Shown: in pieces, positions 16,561 to 26,111 of the stretch
Layout: each line of letters begins with the position of its first letter
How positions within the stretch are numbered: the stretch's first letter is position 1
Source of the DNA: JALHVH01 sp963773685
GTDB lineage: Bacteria; Acidobacteriota; Aminicenantia; Aminicenantales; Saccharicenantaceae
NCBI GenBank assembly: GCA_963773685.1
Contig: CAVZBY010000005.1
Location: 446,463-510,462, forward strand
Reading direction: 5' to 3'
DNA: 64,000 bases
The notes under the pieces: model-generated
Database searches by the model: none
Seen by the model: the letters and a program-made list of their open reading frames with translations, nothing else
Told to the model about the DNA's origin: nothing
Position numbers and translations under genes: made by a program

Positions 16561-17812
16561 CTTCCTGCTGATCTTGCTCCCGGCGCTCTTGCCCGCCCAA
16601 GATACCGCCTTGCGCCTTGACGACCTCCTGAAACAGGCGCTGGAGAGGAACCCAAGGATCAGAGCGGCGGGGCAAGAGGCCGACGCGTCGTCCTTCAGGA
16701 TCCCCCAGGAGAAAAGCCTTCCCGACCCCATGGTCAGCCTCGGCCTCAAGAACATGGGCTTTCCCCAATTCACCGTCGGCAAGGAGATCATGAGCGGCAT
16801 CGGCCTCTCCTTTTCCCAGGCCATCCCGTTTCCCGGTAAGCTCCGCCTCAAAGGCGAAATCGCCGAGAAGGCCTTCGAAAGGCAGAAGCAGGTCCGGGAC
16901 TCCGTCGTCCTCGGCGTCCTCAAGGACGTGAAGACCGCCTACTTCGAGCTCTACGCCCTGCACAAGTCCATCGCCATCCTTCAGGAGCAGAAGGCCCTCA
17001 TGCAGAAGGCCCTGGATCTGACCGAGACGATGTACTCCGTCGGAACCGGCGTCCAGTCGGACGTCCTGAAGGCCCAGGTGGAGGTCTCCCGTATGGACGA
17101 GATGATCACGCCCATGGCCGAGATGATCACGGCTCTCGACGCCCGGCTCAACCTCCTCCTCGATCTCCCCGCTGACAACCCCCTCGGCATGCCGCAGGAC
17201 CAGGGGGTGGAAAGCCTCTCCATATCGCTGGAGGAGATCAGGAAGGCCGCGGAAGCGAACTCTCCCATGGTGAAGGAGGCCTCCCTGATGGTCGAGGAGG
17301 GAGCGAAGATGGTGGATCTTTCCAGGAAGGAGCGCTCCCCCAACTTCGTCGTCGAGGGCGGCTGGGACTTCAAGGGCAGGCTGACCGGCATGTACGAGGT
17401 CATGGTCGGGGTCGAGATCCCGCTCTATCTCAAGACGAAGCAGGCCAAGATGCTCGAGGAATCGCTGGCCCGCCTGGCGAGCTCGAAGAGCGGCCTGAGC
17501 TCGACGAGAAACGACGTGGCCTTTATGCTGACGGAGGACTTTCTCAAGGCCAGGTCGGCGGAGAACCTCATCAGGCTCTACAAGGACAGGATCATCCCCC
17601 AGGCCTCGCTCACGGTGGAATCCTCGATGGCCGGCTATCAGGTCGGTAAGACCGATTTCCTGGCGCTCCTGTCCGATATCAACACGCTCTTTTCGTACAA
17701 GATGGCCTATTACCGGGAGCTCGTCGGGCTCTGGAGCTCGATCGCCCGGCTCGAAGAATCTTCGGCGATGGAGATCGTGAACTGGGGAGGGACCCATGAA
17801 GACGTCAAGTAA
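16538..17812 (+). CDS. TolC family outer-membrane efflux channel (CusC-like)
   Basis: The outer-membrane duct of a tripartite metal exporter. The ATG at 16538 follows GGAGG; the product begins with a signal peptide (MKRSSLFSFLLILLPALLPA). The coiled-coil hairpins have LDDLLKQALERNPRIRAAGQ, GLSFSQAIPFPGKLRLKGE and VGVEIPLYLKTKQAKMLEES, motifs of the heavy-metal branch of TolC. About 424 residues. No lipobox cysteine is seen. It overlaps the end of the M56 gene and the start of the adaptor gene, placing it inside the operon. Confidence 0.85.
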   Translation: MKRSSLFSFLLILLPALLPAQDTALRLDDLLKQALERNPRIRAAGQEADASSFRIPQEKSLPDPMVSLGLKNMGFPQFTVGKEIMSGIGLSFSQAIPFPGKLRLKGEIAEKAFERQKQVRDSVVLGVLKDVKTAYFELYALHKSIAILQEQKALMQKALDLTETMYSVGTGVQSDVLKAQVEVSRMDEMITPMAEMITALDARLNLLLDLPADNPLGMPQDQGVESLSISLEEIRKAAEANSPMVKEASLMVEEGAKMVDLSRKERSPNFVVEGGWDFKGRLTGMYEVMVGVEIPLYLKTKQAKMLEESLARLASSKSGLSSTRNDVAFMLTEDFLKARSAENLIRLYKDRIIPQASLTVESSMAGYQVGKTDFLALLSDINTLFSYKMAYYRELVGLWSSIARLEESSAMEIVNWGGTHEDVK

Positions 17813-19215
17813 GATCGCTATTATCGGGCTGGCGGCGACGGCCGTCATTCTGGCGGCGTCCTGCAAGGGCAAAGCCGGAAAGACCGCATCCGCTGCCGCA
17901 CCCGGCGGGCAATCCTCCGCGTCCGAGCAAGCGAAGCCGTCAGTCGACGGCGAAGCTCTACAATTGTCCCATGCACCCGACGTACACATCCGACAAGCCG
18001 GGCGACTGTCCCATTTGCGGCATGAAGCTCGTGCCCGTGGAGTCCCAGGAGACGCCGGCCGCAACTCCCGCCGCGCCCCCCGCGACGAAGAAGATAATGT
18101 ATCGATCCACCATGGCGCCCAACGAAGTCTCCGACAAGCCGGGCAAGGATTCGATGGGCATGGATATGGTCCCCTTCGAAGTCGAGGAGAGCGGCGCCGT
18201 AACTGAGGTGGGAGGCCGGATCCAGGTCAAGATCAGCACGCAACGACAACAGCTCATCGGCATCCGGACGGCCCCCGCGCGGTCCCAGTCCATCCATAAG
18301 CTCATCAAGGCGGTCGGCCGGGTGGATTACGCCGAGCCGAACATCTCGATCGTCAATCTCAAGTTCGACGGCTGGGTGGAAAAGCTCGCCGTGAATTCGA
18401 CCGGCCGCGCGGTCCGGAAGGGCGAGCCCCTGTTCGACATCTACAGCCCGGAGCTCGTCGCCGCCCAGCAGGAATACCTCATCGCCCTCAAGGCCGGCGC
18501 GAGCTTCGGCGACGCCTCCTCCATGCTCAAGTCGGCCAGGGAGAAGCTGAGGCTGTGGGGCTTCACGGACCAGCAGGCCGAGGAGCTCGGACGCACGGGC
18601 GAATTCAAGAAGACCGTCACGGTCTATTCTCCCGGATCCGGCATCGTGCTCGAGAAGGACGTCGTCCAGGGGCAGAAGGTCATGGCGGGAGAAGCGCTGT
18701 TCAAGATCGCCGACCTCTCCAGGGTCTGGATCCTGGGCGAGGTCTATGAGTACGAACTGCCGTTCATCAAGAGCGGACAGGAAGTGAAAGTCTCCTTGTC
18801 TTATTACCCCGGGGAATCTTTCGCCGGGAAGATCACCTACATTTATCCCTACCTCAAGCCCGAGACGCGGACGAACCAGGTCCGCATCGAGGTCGCCAAC
18901 CCCGGCCTCAAGCTCAAGCCCGAGATGTTCGCCGACATCGAGATCCATGTCGATTACGGGACCCGGCTGACCGTCCCCGCGGACGCCGTCCTCGATGCCG
19001 GCGACACCAAGATCGTCTTCGTGGCCAAGGGCGATGGCTACTTCGAGCCCCGCGAGGTCAAGCTCGGCGTCAAGGGCCAGGACCTCTACGAGGTCCTCGA
19101 CGGATTGAGCGACGGCGAGAACGTGGTCATCTCCGCTAACTTCCTCATCGACTCCGAGTCGAGCCTCAAAGCCGCCCTGAGCCGGATGACCAAAGCCTCG
19201 GCTGGAGAAAAATAG
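17796..19215 (+). CDS. CusB-like periplasmic adaptor with heavy-metal-binding domain, one apparent frameshift
   Basis: Membrane-fusion protein linking CusA to the TolC channel. It starts as a lipoprotein (ATAVILAASCKGKAG, lipobox cysteine). A shift at about 17950 precedes YNCPMHPTYTSDKPGDCPIC, the metal-binding YHS-like domain of CusB relatives; a second copy (MYRSTMAPNEVSDKPGKDSM) has lost the cysteines and keeps methionines. The adaptor body has SIVNLKFDGWVEKLAV, YSPELVAAQQEYLIAL, YSPGSGIVLEKDVVQGQKV and VWILGEVYEYELPFIK. The stop is 1 base before cusA. The lesion is a single base and the rest is intact. Confidence 0.85.
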
Positions 19216-19216
19216 C

Positions 19217-22200
19217 ATGATCGAGAAGATCATCGAATTCTCGGCTAGGAACAAGTATATCGTCCTCATTTTCGCGGCCGCCGCCATCGTCGGCGCGGTC
19301 TTTGCCATACGGAACATCCCTCTCGACGCCATCCCGGACCTCTCGGACACCCAGGTCATCATCTATTCGAGGTGGGACCGGAGCCCCGACGTCATCGAGG
19401 ACCAGGTCACCTATCCGATCGTGACGGCCATGCTCGGCGCGCCCAAGGTCAAGGCCATCCGCGGCTACTCCGACTTCGGGTTCTCCTATGTTTACGTCAT
19501 CTTCAAGGACGGGACGGACCTCTACTGGGCCCGCAGCCGCACCCTGGAATACTTGAGCAAGATCACGCCCAGGCTCCCTCAGGGCGTCCAGACCGAAATG
19601 GGGCCCGACGCGACGAGCGTGGGTTGGGTCTATCAGTACGCGCTCGTCGACAAGTCGGGGACAAACGACCTGGCCCAGCTCCGCAGCTTCCAGGATTGGT
19701 ACCTGCGCTACTGGCTCCAGGGAGTGCCCGGGGTCGCCGAGGTCGCTTCCGTCGGAGGCTTCCAGAAACAGTACCAGGTCAACGTCAACCCCAACGCCCT
19801 CCAGGCTTACAACATTCCCCTGATGAAGGTCATCGAGGCCATCCGGGACGGGAACAACGACGTCGGCGGCCGGCTGGTGGAGTTCTCGGGGAAGGAATAT
19901 ATGGTCCGCGGCCGCGGCTATGCCAAATCGATCAAGGACATCGAGGACATCGTCGTCAAGAACGACATGTCCGGGACCCCGGTCCTCATCCGGAATGTCG
20001 CCCAGGTCGTCCTGGGTCCCGAGATCCGGCGCGGCGTCGCCGACCTCGACGGCCAGGGGGATACCGTCGGCGGCATCGTCATCATGCGCTCCGGCGAGAA
20101 CGCCCTGAACGTCATCAACCGGCTCAAGGAAAAGCTCAAGGAGGTCCAGCCCTCCCTGCCCGCGGGGGTCGAGGTCGTCACGACCTACGACCGTTCGGAG
20201 CTTATCAAGAGGTCCATCGAGACCCTCAGGCGCCAGCTCATCGAGGAAATGATCATCGTCAGCATCGTCATCATGCTCTTCCTCTGGCACTTCCCCTCGG
20301 CCATCATCCCCATCGTCACCATCCCCATCGCGGTCCTGCTCTCGTTCATCCCCTTATACGGCATGAAGCTGACCTCCAACATCATGTCCCTGTCCGGCAT
20401 CGCCATCTCCATCGGCGTCCTGGTCGACGGGGCCATCGTCGAGGTCGAGAACGCCTACAAGAAGCTCCAGCTCTGGCAGGAGGGCGGCCGGAAGGGGGAT
20501 TATCACGAGGTCCGGCTGAACGCGCTCAAGGAAGTCGGGCCCTCGGTCTTCTTTTCGCTCCTCGTCATCGCCGTCGCTTTCCTGCCCGTGTTCACGCTCG
20601 TGGACCAGGAAGGGCGACTGTTCAAGCCGCTGGCCTACAGCAAGAACCTGGCCATGGCCATCGCCGCCATCCTGGCCGTCACCCTCGACCCGGCCATGCG
20701 CATGCTCTTCACCCGGATGGACTACAAGCATTTCAAGCCCAAGTGGGTGTCCCACGTCGTGAACACGGTCACGGTGGGCCGGTATTATCCCGAGGAGAAG
20801 CACCCGGTCAGCAGGATCCTCTTCCGGATCTACGAACCCGTCTGCGAGTTCGTCCTCAAGTACCGCAAGGCAACGATCGCCGGGGCGCTCATCCTGATGG
20901 TCGCGACCGTCCCCATCTTTTTCAAGCTCGGGTCGGAGTTCATGCCCCCGCTCAACGAGGGGACCATCCTCTACATGCCGACGACACTGCCGGGGATCTC
21001 GGTGACCGAGACCCAGAACCTCCTCCAAACGATGGACAAGATCCTCAAGGACACGCCCGAGGTCGAACGGGTCTTCGGCAAGGCGGGCCGGGCCGAGACC
21101 TCGACGGACCCGGCGCCGTTCAGCATGATGGAGACGACGGTCGTTCTCAAGCCCGAACGCGAGTGGCGGGAGGCCAAGCGCTGGTTCTCGTCGCTCCCGA
21201 AATTCCTCCATGCGCCTCTCCGGCACATCTGGAACGACCGGATCACGTGGGAACAGCTGGTCAACGAGCTCGACCAGAAGATGCAGTTCCCGGGCGTCTC
21301 CAACGCCTGGACCATGCCCATCAAGGCCCGGATCGATATGCTGACGACGGGCGTGCGCACCCCCATCGGCATCAAGGTCTTCGGGGCGGACCTGAAGGAG
21401 ATCGAGAAGATCGGGACCGATCTCGAAACGATCCTGAAGGACGTCAAGGGGACGCGAAGCATATTCGCCGAGCGCGTCACCGGCGGCTATTTCGTCGATT
21501 TCGACATCCGGCGCGCGGACATCGCCCGATACGGACTGACCATCAAGGAAGTCGAGATGATCATCATGTCCGCGATCGGCGGCGAGCCCGTGACGACGAC
21601 CATCGAGGGCCGCGAGCGATACACGGTGAACGTCCGGTACGCCCGCGAGCTTCGGGACGACCTGGACAAACTGCGCCGGGTGCTGGTCCCCACGATGTCC
21701 GGCGCCCAGATCCCGCTCGAACAGCTGGCCGACATCCACCTGACGCTCGGGCCGTCCATGCTCCGGGACGAAAACGCCATGCTCTCCGGGTATGTCTATG
21801 TCGATATCACGGGCCGCGACCTCGGGGGCTACGTGGCCGAGGCCAAGAAGATCGTCCGCGAAAAGCTGATCCTGCCGGCGGGCTATTCCCTCCAGTGGAG
21901 CGGGCAATACGAGAACATGCTCCGGGTGAAAGAACGGCTCAAGGTGGTCATCCCCCTGACCATCTTCATCATCTTCGTCCTGCTCTTCATGAATACCAAG
22001 TCCCCGGTCAAAGCGGGCATCGTCATGCTGGCCGTGCCGTTCTCCCTCGTCGGCGCCGTCTGGTTCCTTTACATCCTGAATTTCAACGTCTCCATCGCCG
22101 TGTGGGTGGGCATGATCGCCCTTATGGGATTGGACGCGGAGACGGGCGTCTTCATGCTCCTGTTCCTGGACCTATCCTATTATGATAGGGTCCGGCAGGG

Positions 22201-22507
22201 GCGCATGAAGACGTTCCAGGACCTCAAGGAGGCCATCATCCACGGGGCCGTCAAGCGGATCCGGCCCAAGATGATGACCGTGACGGCGATGTTCATGGGC
22301 CTCATCCCCATCATGTGGTCCCTCGGGACCGGCTCGGACGTGATGAAGCGCATCGCCGCCCCGATGATCGGGGGCGTCTTCACGAGCTTCATCCTGGAAT
22401 TGCTCGTCTATCCGCCGGTCTATGCCATCTGGAAATGGCGCTACGAGATGAAGCACGGGACGGTGGACCCCAGCCAGATTCCGGTTCCCCATATGAGGGG
22501 GCATTGA
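19217..22507 (+). CDS. cusA: CusA/CzcA family RND copper/silver efflux pump
   Basis: An intact 1096-residue heavy-metal RND transporter exporting Cu(I)/Ag(I) (or a divalent metal) from periplasm or cytoplasm by proton antiport. Family marks: IPLDAIPDLSDTQVIIYSRW, GYSDFGFSYVYVIF, FMPPLNEGTILYMPTTLPGI. The proton-relay residues of CusA can be placed: D404 (VGVLVDGAIVEVENAYK), E975 (MGLDAETGVFML) and K1018 (IRPKMMTVTAMF). The segment WTMPIKARIDMLTTG and the overall likeness favour the Cu/Ag subgroup over CzcA, moderate confidence. Two periplasmic domains lie between spans 1-2 and 7-8 as usual. Confidence 0.9.
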   Translation: MIEKIIEFSARNKYIVLIFAAAAIVGAVFAIRNIPLDAIPDLSDTQVIIYSRWDRSPDVIEDQVTYPIVTAMLGAPKVKAIRGYSDFGFSYVYVIFKDGTDLYWARSRTLEYLSKITPRLPQGVQTEMGPDATSVGWVYQYALVDKSGTNDLAQLRSFQDWYLRYWLQGVPGVAEVASVGGFQKQYQVNVNPNALQAYNIPLMKVIEAIRDGNNDVGGRLVEFSGKEYMVRGRGYAKSIKDIEDIVVKNDMSGTPVLIRNVAQVVLGPEIRRGVADLDGQGDTVGGIVIMRSGENALNVINRLKEKLKEVQPSLPAGVEVVTTYDRSELIKRSIETLRRQLIEEMIIVSIVIMLFLWHFPSAIIPIVTIPIAVLLSFIPLYGMKLTSNIMSLSGIAISIGVLVDGAIVEVENAYKKLQLWQEGGRKGDYHEVRLNALKEVGPSVFFSLLVIAVAFLPVFTLVDQEGRLFKPLAYSKNLAMAIAAILAVTLDPAMRMLFTRMDYKHFKPKWVSHVVNTVTVGRYYPEEKHPVSRILFRIYEPVCEFVLKYRKATIAGALILMVATVPIFFKLGSEFMPPLNEGTILYMPTTLPGISVTETQNLLQTMDKILKDTPEVERVFGKAGRAETSTDPAPFSMMETTVVLKPEREWREAKRWFSSLPKFLHAPLRHIWNDRITWEQLVNELDQKMQFPGVSNAWTMPIKARIDMLTTGVRTPIGIKVFGADLKEIEKIGTDLETILKDVKGTRSIFAERVTGGYFVDFDIRRADIARYGLTIKEVEMIIMSAIGGEPVTTTIEGRERYTVNVRYARELRDDLDKLRRVLVPTMSGAQIPLEQLADIHLTLGPSMLRDENAMLSGYVYVDITGRDLGGYVAEAKKIVREKLILPAGYSLQWSGQYENMLRVKERLKVVIPLTIFIIFVLLFMNTKSPVKAGIVMLAVPFSLVGAVWFLYILNFNVSIAVWVGMIALMGLDAETGVFMLLFLDLSYYDRVRQGRMKTFQDLKEAIIHGAVKRIRPKMMTVTAMFMGLIPIMWSLGTGSDVMKRIAAPMIGGVFTSFILELLVYPPVYAIWKWRYEMKHGTVDPSQIPVPHMRGH

Positions 22508-22527
22508 TCTTAAAAGGGCTATTTTCG

Positions 22528-23856
22528 ATGGAAGAGATGTCGCGATCCCGACTGCCGCCGATCGGAATTTTCGCGGTCGCCGCCATCGCGCTCTCCCCGG
22601 CGCTGAGCGCCCAGCACGCCGGGCACATGGAGATGGCTCCGATGACGATGTCGAGCGCCCTCTTCCCGGGCTTGCCCATGTCGCGGGAAGGGTCGGGGAC
22701 GAGCTGGCAGCCCGATTCCTCGCCGCTCTTCGCCTGGCACATGCCGGCGGGGTCCTGGACCCTCATGATCCACGGCGGCGCTTTCCTCCGTTACACAAGC
22801 CAGGACTCTTCCCGGGCGGGAGTGCGGGGAGGCCGAAAGATCGATGCCCCGAACTGGATCATGATCATGGCTCAGCCTCCCCGCGGCGAGAAAGGCGGTT
22901 TCTCGTTCCGGGGGATGTTCTCTCTCGACCGGTTCACGGAGGGAGGAAGCGGCTACCCGCTTCTCTTCCAGACCGGAGAATCATGGAAAGGCGAGGCCCT
23001 GGTCGACAGACAGCATCCCCATGATCTCGTTTCCGAGCTCTCGGTGTCCTACGGTCGATCGCTGGGCCCGAACGCGGGCTGGTTCCTCTACTTTGGACTT
23101 CCCGGCGAGCCGGCGCTCGGCCCCACCGCCTTCATGCACCGGCCCTCGTCCTTGAGCAATCCGGACGCCCCCCTCGGGCATCACCTGCAGGATTCGACCC
23201 ACATCACTTTCGGGGTCCTGACCGGCGGCGCAAGATACAAGGGGCTCAAATTTGACGCTTCCGTCTTCACCGGCCGGGAGCCCGACGAGAACAGGCTCGA
23301 TTTCGACAGGCCCCGGTTCGACTCCTGGTCTGTCCGGCTGTCGCTCAATCCTTCCGGTCGCACCGCCCTTCAGGTCTCTCATGGCCTGCTCCACAGCCCC
23401 GAAGCGCTCGATCCCGAGGTGGACGTTCGGCGGACCACGGCCTCTCTGACGCTGAGCCGACCCTTGCGCCCGGGGAAGGATTGGACGACAACCCTCGTCT
23501 GGGGGGTCAATTCCTCATCGAATCGCCCGTCGACCCATTCGTTCCTCGCCGATTCGGAGGCGGCCTTCGGACGGGCTTCCGTCTACGCCCGGGTCGAGTT
23601 CGTTCAGAGGCTTGCCCACGATCTCAAATTGGACGAGCTTGGAAAGCGCGTTCTGCCCGTTGGCGCCCTGACCGCAGGAGCGGCCTGGCGCCTTGCATCG
23701 GACCCCCATTTCCATCTCTATGCGGGCGCTCAGGCTTCGATCTATCACATTGCCGACGAGTTGGTGCCGGCCTATGGGAGGCGGCCCTTCTCCTTCGAGA
23801 TCTATCTGCGGATCAGCCCGCCGCGCGCTTACGAAATGGCTCCGATGGATCCCTGA
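22528..23856 (+). CDS. Putative outer-membrane beta-barrel protein of the copper operon
   Basis: A 442-residue exported protein between cusA and copB. After the signal peptide comes a His/Met-rich stretch (AQHAGHMEMAPMTMSSALFP) that could bind Cu(I)/Ag(I). The remainder alternates polar and hydrophobic residues with many aromatic girdle residues (GPNAGWFLYFGLPGEPALG, DSWSVRLSLNPSGRTALQVS, LTAGAAWRLASDPHFHLYAG) and ends in strands like FEIYLRIS, a barrel-like pattern. I recognise the gene as a usual companion of Cus/Cop clusters but know of no demonstrated function. It may pass metal through the outer membrane or store it. Confidence 0.7.
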   Translation: MEEMSRSRLPPIGIFAVAAIALSPALSAQHAGHMEMAPMTMSSALFPGLPMSREGSGTSWQPDSSPLFAWHMPAGSWTLMIHGGAFLRYTSQDSSRAGVRGGRKIDAPNWIMIMAQPPRGEKGGFSFRGMFSLDRFTEGGSGYPLLFQTGESWKGEALVDRQHPHDLVSELSVSYGRSLGPNAGWFLYFGLPGEPALGPTAFMHRPSSLSNPDAPLGHHLQDSTHITFGVLTGGARYKGLKFDASVFTGREPDENRLDFDRPRFDSWSVRLSLNPSGRTALQVSHGLLHSPEALDPEVDVRRTTASLTLSRPLRPGKDWTTTLVWGVNSSSNRPSTHSFLADSEAAFGRASVYARVEFVQRLAHDLKLDELGKRVLPVGALTAGAAWRLASDPHFHLYAGAQASIYHIADELVPAYGRRPFSFEIYLRISPPRAYEMAPMDP

Positions 23857-23900
23857 TGTCAAAATGATGCGACAGCCGACGCCTGTCAGGGGAGGAAAGC

Positions 23901-25946
23901 ATGGAGTCCAGCCATCATCCCGATCATGATCATGCCATGAGCCGGTCTTTGGAGCACGGCGATCATGGGGCCGCCGCGCGCCGCCATCCGGGACACGCCG
24001 GTCATCACGGCCCTATGGTCGCGGACTTCCGGAAGAGATTCTGGATCTGCCTGGCCGCGACGGTTCCCGTCCTTGCCTTGTCGCCGATGATCCAGCACTT
24101 CCTGGGCTTCGGGGCGAGGCTCCGCTTTGCGGGCGACGGCTATATCCTTTTCATCCTCGCGTCCTTCATTTTCTTTTATGGCGGCTTCCCCTTCCTGAAA
24201 GGCTTTCTCGACGAGCTCAAGGCCAAAAAGCCCGGGATGATGACCCTGATCGCCTTGGCCATTACGACCGCCTACGCCTACAGCGCCGCCACTGTCTTCG
24301 GGCTTTCGGGGGAGGACTTCTTCTGGGAGCTCGCGACCCTCATCGACATCATGCTCCTCGGCCATTGGATCGAGATGCGCTCCGTCATGGGCGCCTCGCG
24401 CGCCCTCGAGGAACTGGCGAGGCTCATGCCATCGGAGGCTCATCGGCAGGAGCCGGACGGGACCGTTACGGACGTGCCCCTGAGCGATCTTAAAGCGGGG
24501 GACAAGGTCCTCGTCAAGCCGGGAGAGAAGGCCCCGGCCGACGGGATCGTGATCGAAGGCGAGACATCCGTCAACGAATCCATGCTCACCGGGGAATCGA
24601 AACCCGTGGCCAAGAGCGCGGGAGCCGTGGTCATCGGCGGTTCCATAAACGGCGAGGGGTCCCTGGTGGTCGAGATCCGTAAGACGGGGAAGGACTCTTA
24701 TCTCTCCCAAGTCATGGAGCTCGTCCGGCAGGCGCAGGAAAGCCGCTCGCGGACCCAGGATCTTGCGAACCGTGCCGCACTATGGCTGACTATCATCGCC
24801 ATCAGCGTCGGCGCGCTGACCCTTTTTGCCTGGCTCGCCTTCGCGGGCAAGCCGTTCGCGTTCGCCCTCGAGCGGATGGTCACGGTCATGATCACGGCTT
24901 GCCCCCATGCCTTGGGACTGGCGGCGCCTCTGGTCGTGGCCGTCTCGACCGCCATTTCCGCCAGGAACGGCCTCCTCATCAGGGACCGGGCCGCGTTCGA
25001 GAGGGCGCGGAAGATCCAGGCTATCATCTTCGACAAGACCGGGACCCTCACGGAGGGGCGGTTCGGGGTGACGAACATCCTGACCCTTGACGCCGAGATC
25101 GACGAAGAGACCCTCGTTCGATACGCCGCAGCTGTCGAGGCCCATTCGGAACATCCCATCGCCAAGGGCATCGTTTCCGCGGGGCCCAAAGTCATGCCTC
25201 CTGTTACGGAATTCAAGGCCTTGCCGGGCAGGGGCGCGGAAGGGCTCGTCGACGGGCGGGACGTCAAGGTTGTGAGCCCGGGCTATCTGAAGGAACACGG
25301 AATCGAAATGGCGGATGCGCGGATCGAACGTCTTTCGTCCCAGGGCAAGACGGTCATCTTCGTCCTCGTGGACGGGAGACTTGCCGGAGCGCTTGCCCTG
25401 GCCGATGTCATCAGGCCGGAATCCAGGGAAGCCGTGACCAAGCTCAAGGCGATGGGCATCCAGTGCATGATGCTGACCGGCGACAATCGCCTCGTGGCGA
25501 AATGGGTGGCCGAAGAGCTCGGGCTCGACGATTACTTCGCCGAGGTGCTTCCAAAGGAAAAAGCGGACAAGATCAAGGAAGTGCAGGCGCGCGGGCTCGT
25601 CGTCGCCATGGTGGGGGACGGGGTCAACGATGCCCCGGCCCTGGCCCAGGCCGACATCGGCATCGCCATCGGCGCCGGCACCGACGTGGCCGTGGAGACC
25701 GCCGACATCGTTCTCGTCAAGAGCAACCCGCTCGACGCCGTCGCCATCCTTGGCCTCGCCCGGGCCACCTACCGAAAGATGGTCCAGAACCTTGCCTGGG
25801 CGACGGGCTACAACGCGTTTGCCATCCCATTGGCGGCCGGCGTGCTCTACAAGTTCGGCATCCTCCTCAGCCCCGCCATGGGCGCGGTTCTCATGTCCTT
25901 GAGCACCGTCATCGTCGCCGTAAACGCGCGCTTATTAAGGACTTGA
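23901..25946 (+). CDS. copB: Heavy-metal P1B-type ATPase, CopB subgroup (CPH motif)
   Basis: A 681-residue copper/silver export ATPase. The N-terminus is histidine-rich (ESSHHPDHDHAMSRSLEHGD, then HPGHAGHHGP) in place of a ferredoxin-like CxxC domain. The membrane metal site is CPH (C334-P335-H336 in ITACPHALGLAAP), which defines the CopB group. The phosphorylation site is D378 in DKTGTLTEG; TGES (LTGESKPVA), SEHPIAKGI, MLTGDN and VGDGVNDAPALAQ are all present. It closes the operon behind a 44-base gap containing GGGGAGG. With CusCBA it would move metal from cytoplasm to periplasm and then out. Confidence 0.9.
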   Translation: MESSHHPDHDHAMSRSLEHGDHGAAARRHPGHAGHHGPMVADFRKRFWICLAATVPVLALSPMIQHFLGFGARLRFAGDGYILFILASFIFFYGGFPFLKGFLDELKAKKPGMMTLIALAITTAYAYSAATVFGLSGEDFFWELATLIDIMLLGHWIEMRSVMGASRALEELARLMPSEAHRQEPDGTVTDVPLSDLKAGDKVLVKPGEKAPADGIVIEGETSVNESMLTGESKPVAKSAGAVVIGGSINGEGSLVVEIRKTGKDSYLSQVMELVRQAQESRSRTQDLANRAALWLTIIAISVGALTLFAWLAFAGKPFAFALERMVTVMITACPHALGLAAPLVVAVSTAISARNGLLIRDRAAFERARKIQAIIFDKTGTLTEGRFGVTNILTLDAEIDEETLVRYAAAVEAHSEHPIAKGIVSAGPKVMPPVTEFKALPGRGAEGLVDGRDVKVVSPGYLKEHGIEMADARIERLSSQGKTVIFVLVDGRLAGALALADVIRPESREAVTKLKAMGIQCMMLTGDNRLVAKWVAEELGLDDYFAEVLPKEKADKIKEVQARGLVVAMVGDGVNDAPALAQADIGIAIGAGTDVAVETADIVLVKSNPLDAVAILGLARATYRKMVQNLAWATGYNAFAIPLAAGVLYKFGILLSPAMGAVLMSLSTVIVAVNARLLRT

Positions 25947-26111
25947 AGATTCCGCGGGGTTTATCATTTATCATGCTATATTTAGGACCCGCTCAAACAT
26001 CGAATAATATCAATTCCTGTGACTCCGAATGCTTAACGTAGACAGTAATTCTCAATCCGGCTTTAAATAATCGTCATTATCTAATAGAATTAAAAAGGGA
26101 ATTCCTTTTTC

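Noticed and set aside
19372..22185. A 937-codon open frame inside cusA in another frame
   Set aside because: Composition is rich in R, G, P and H as expected for an off-frame reading of GC-rich DNA, and cusA is intact in its own frame.
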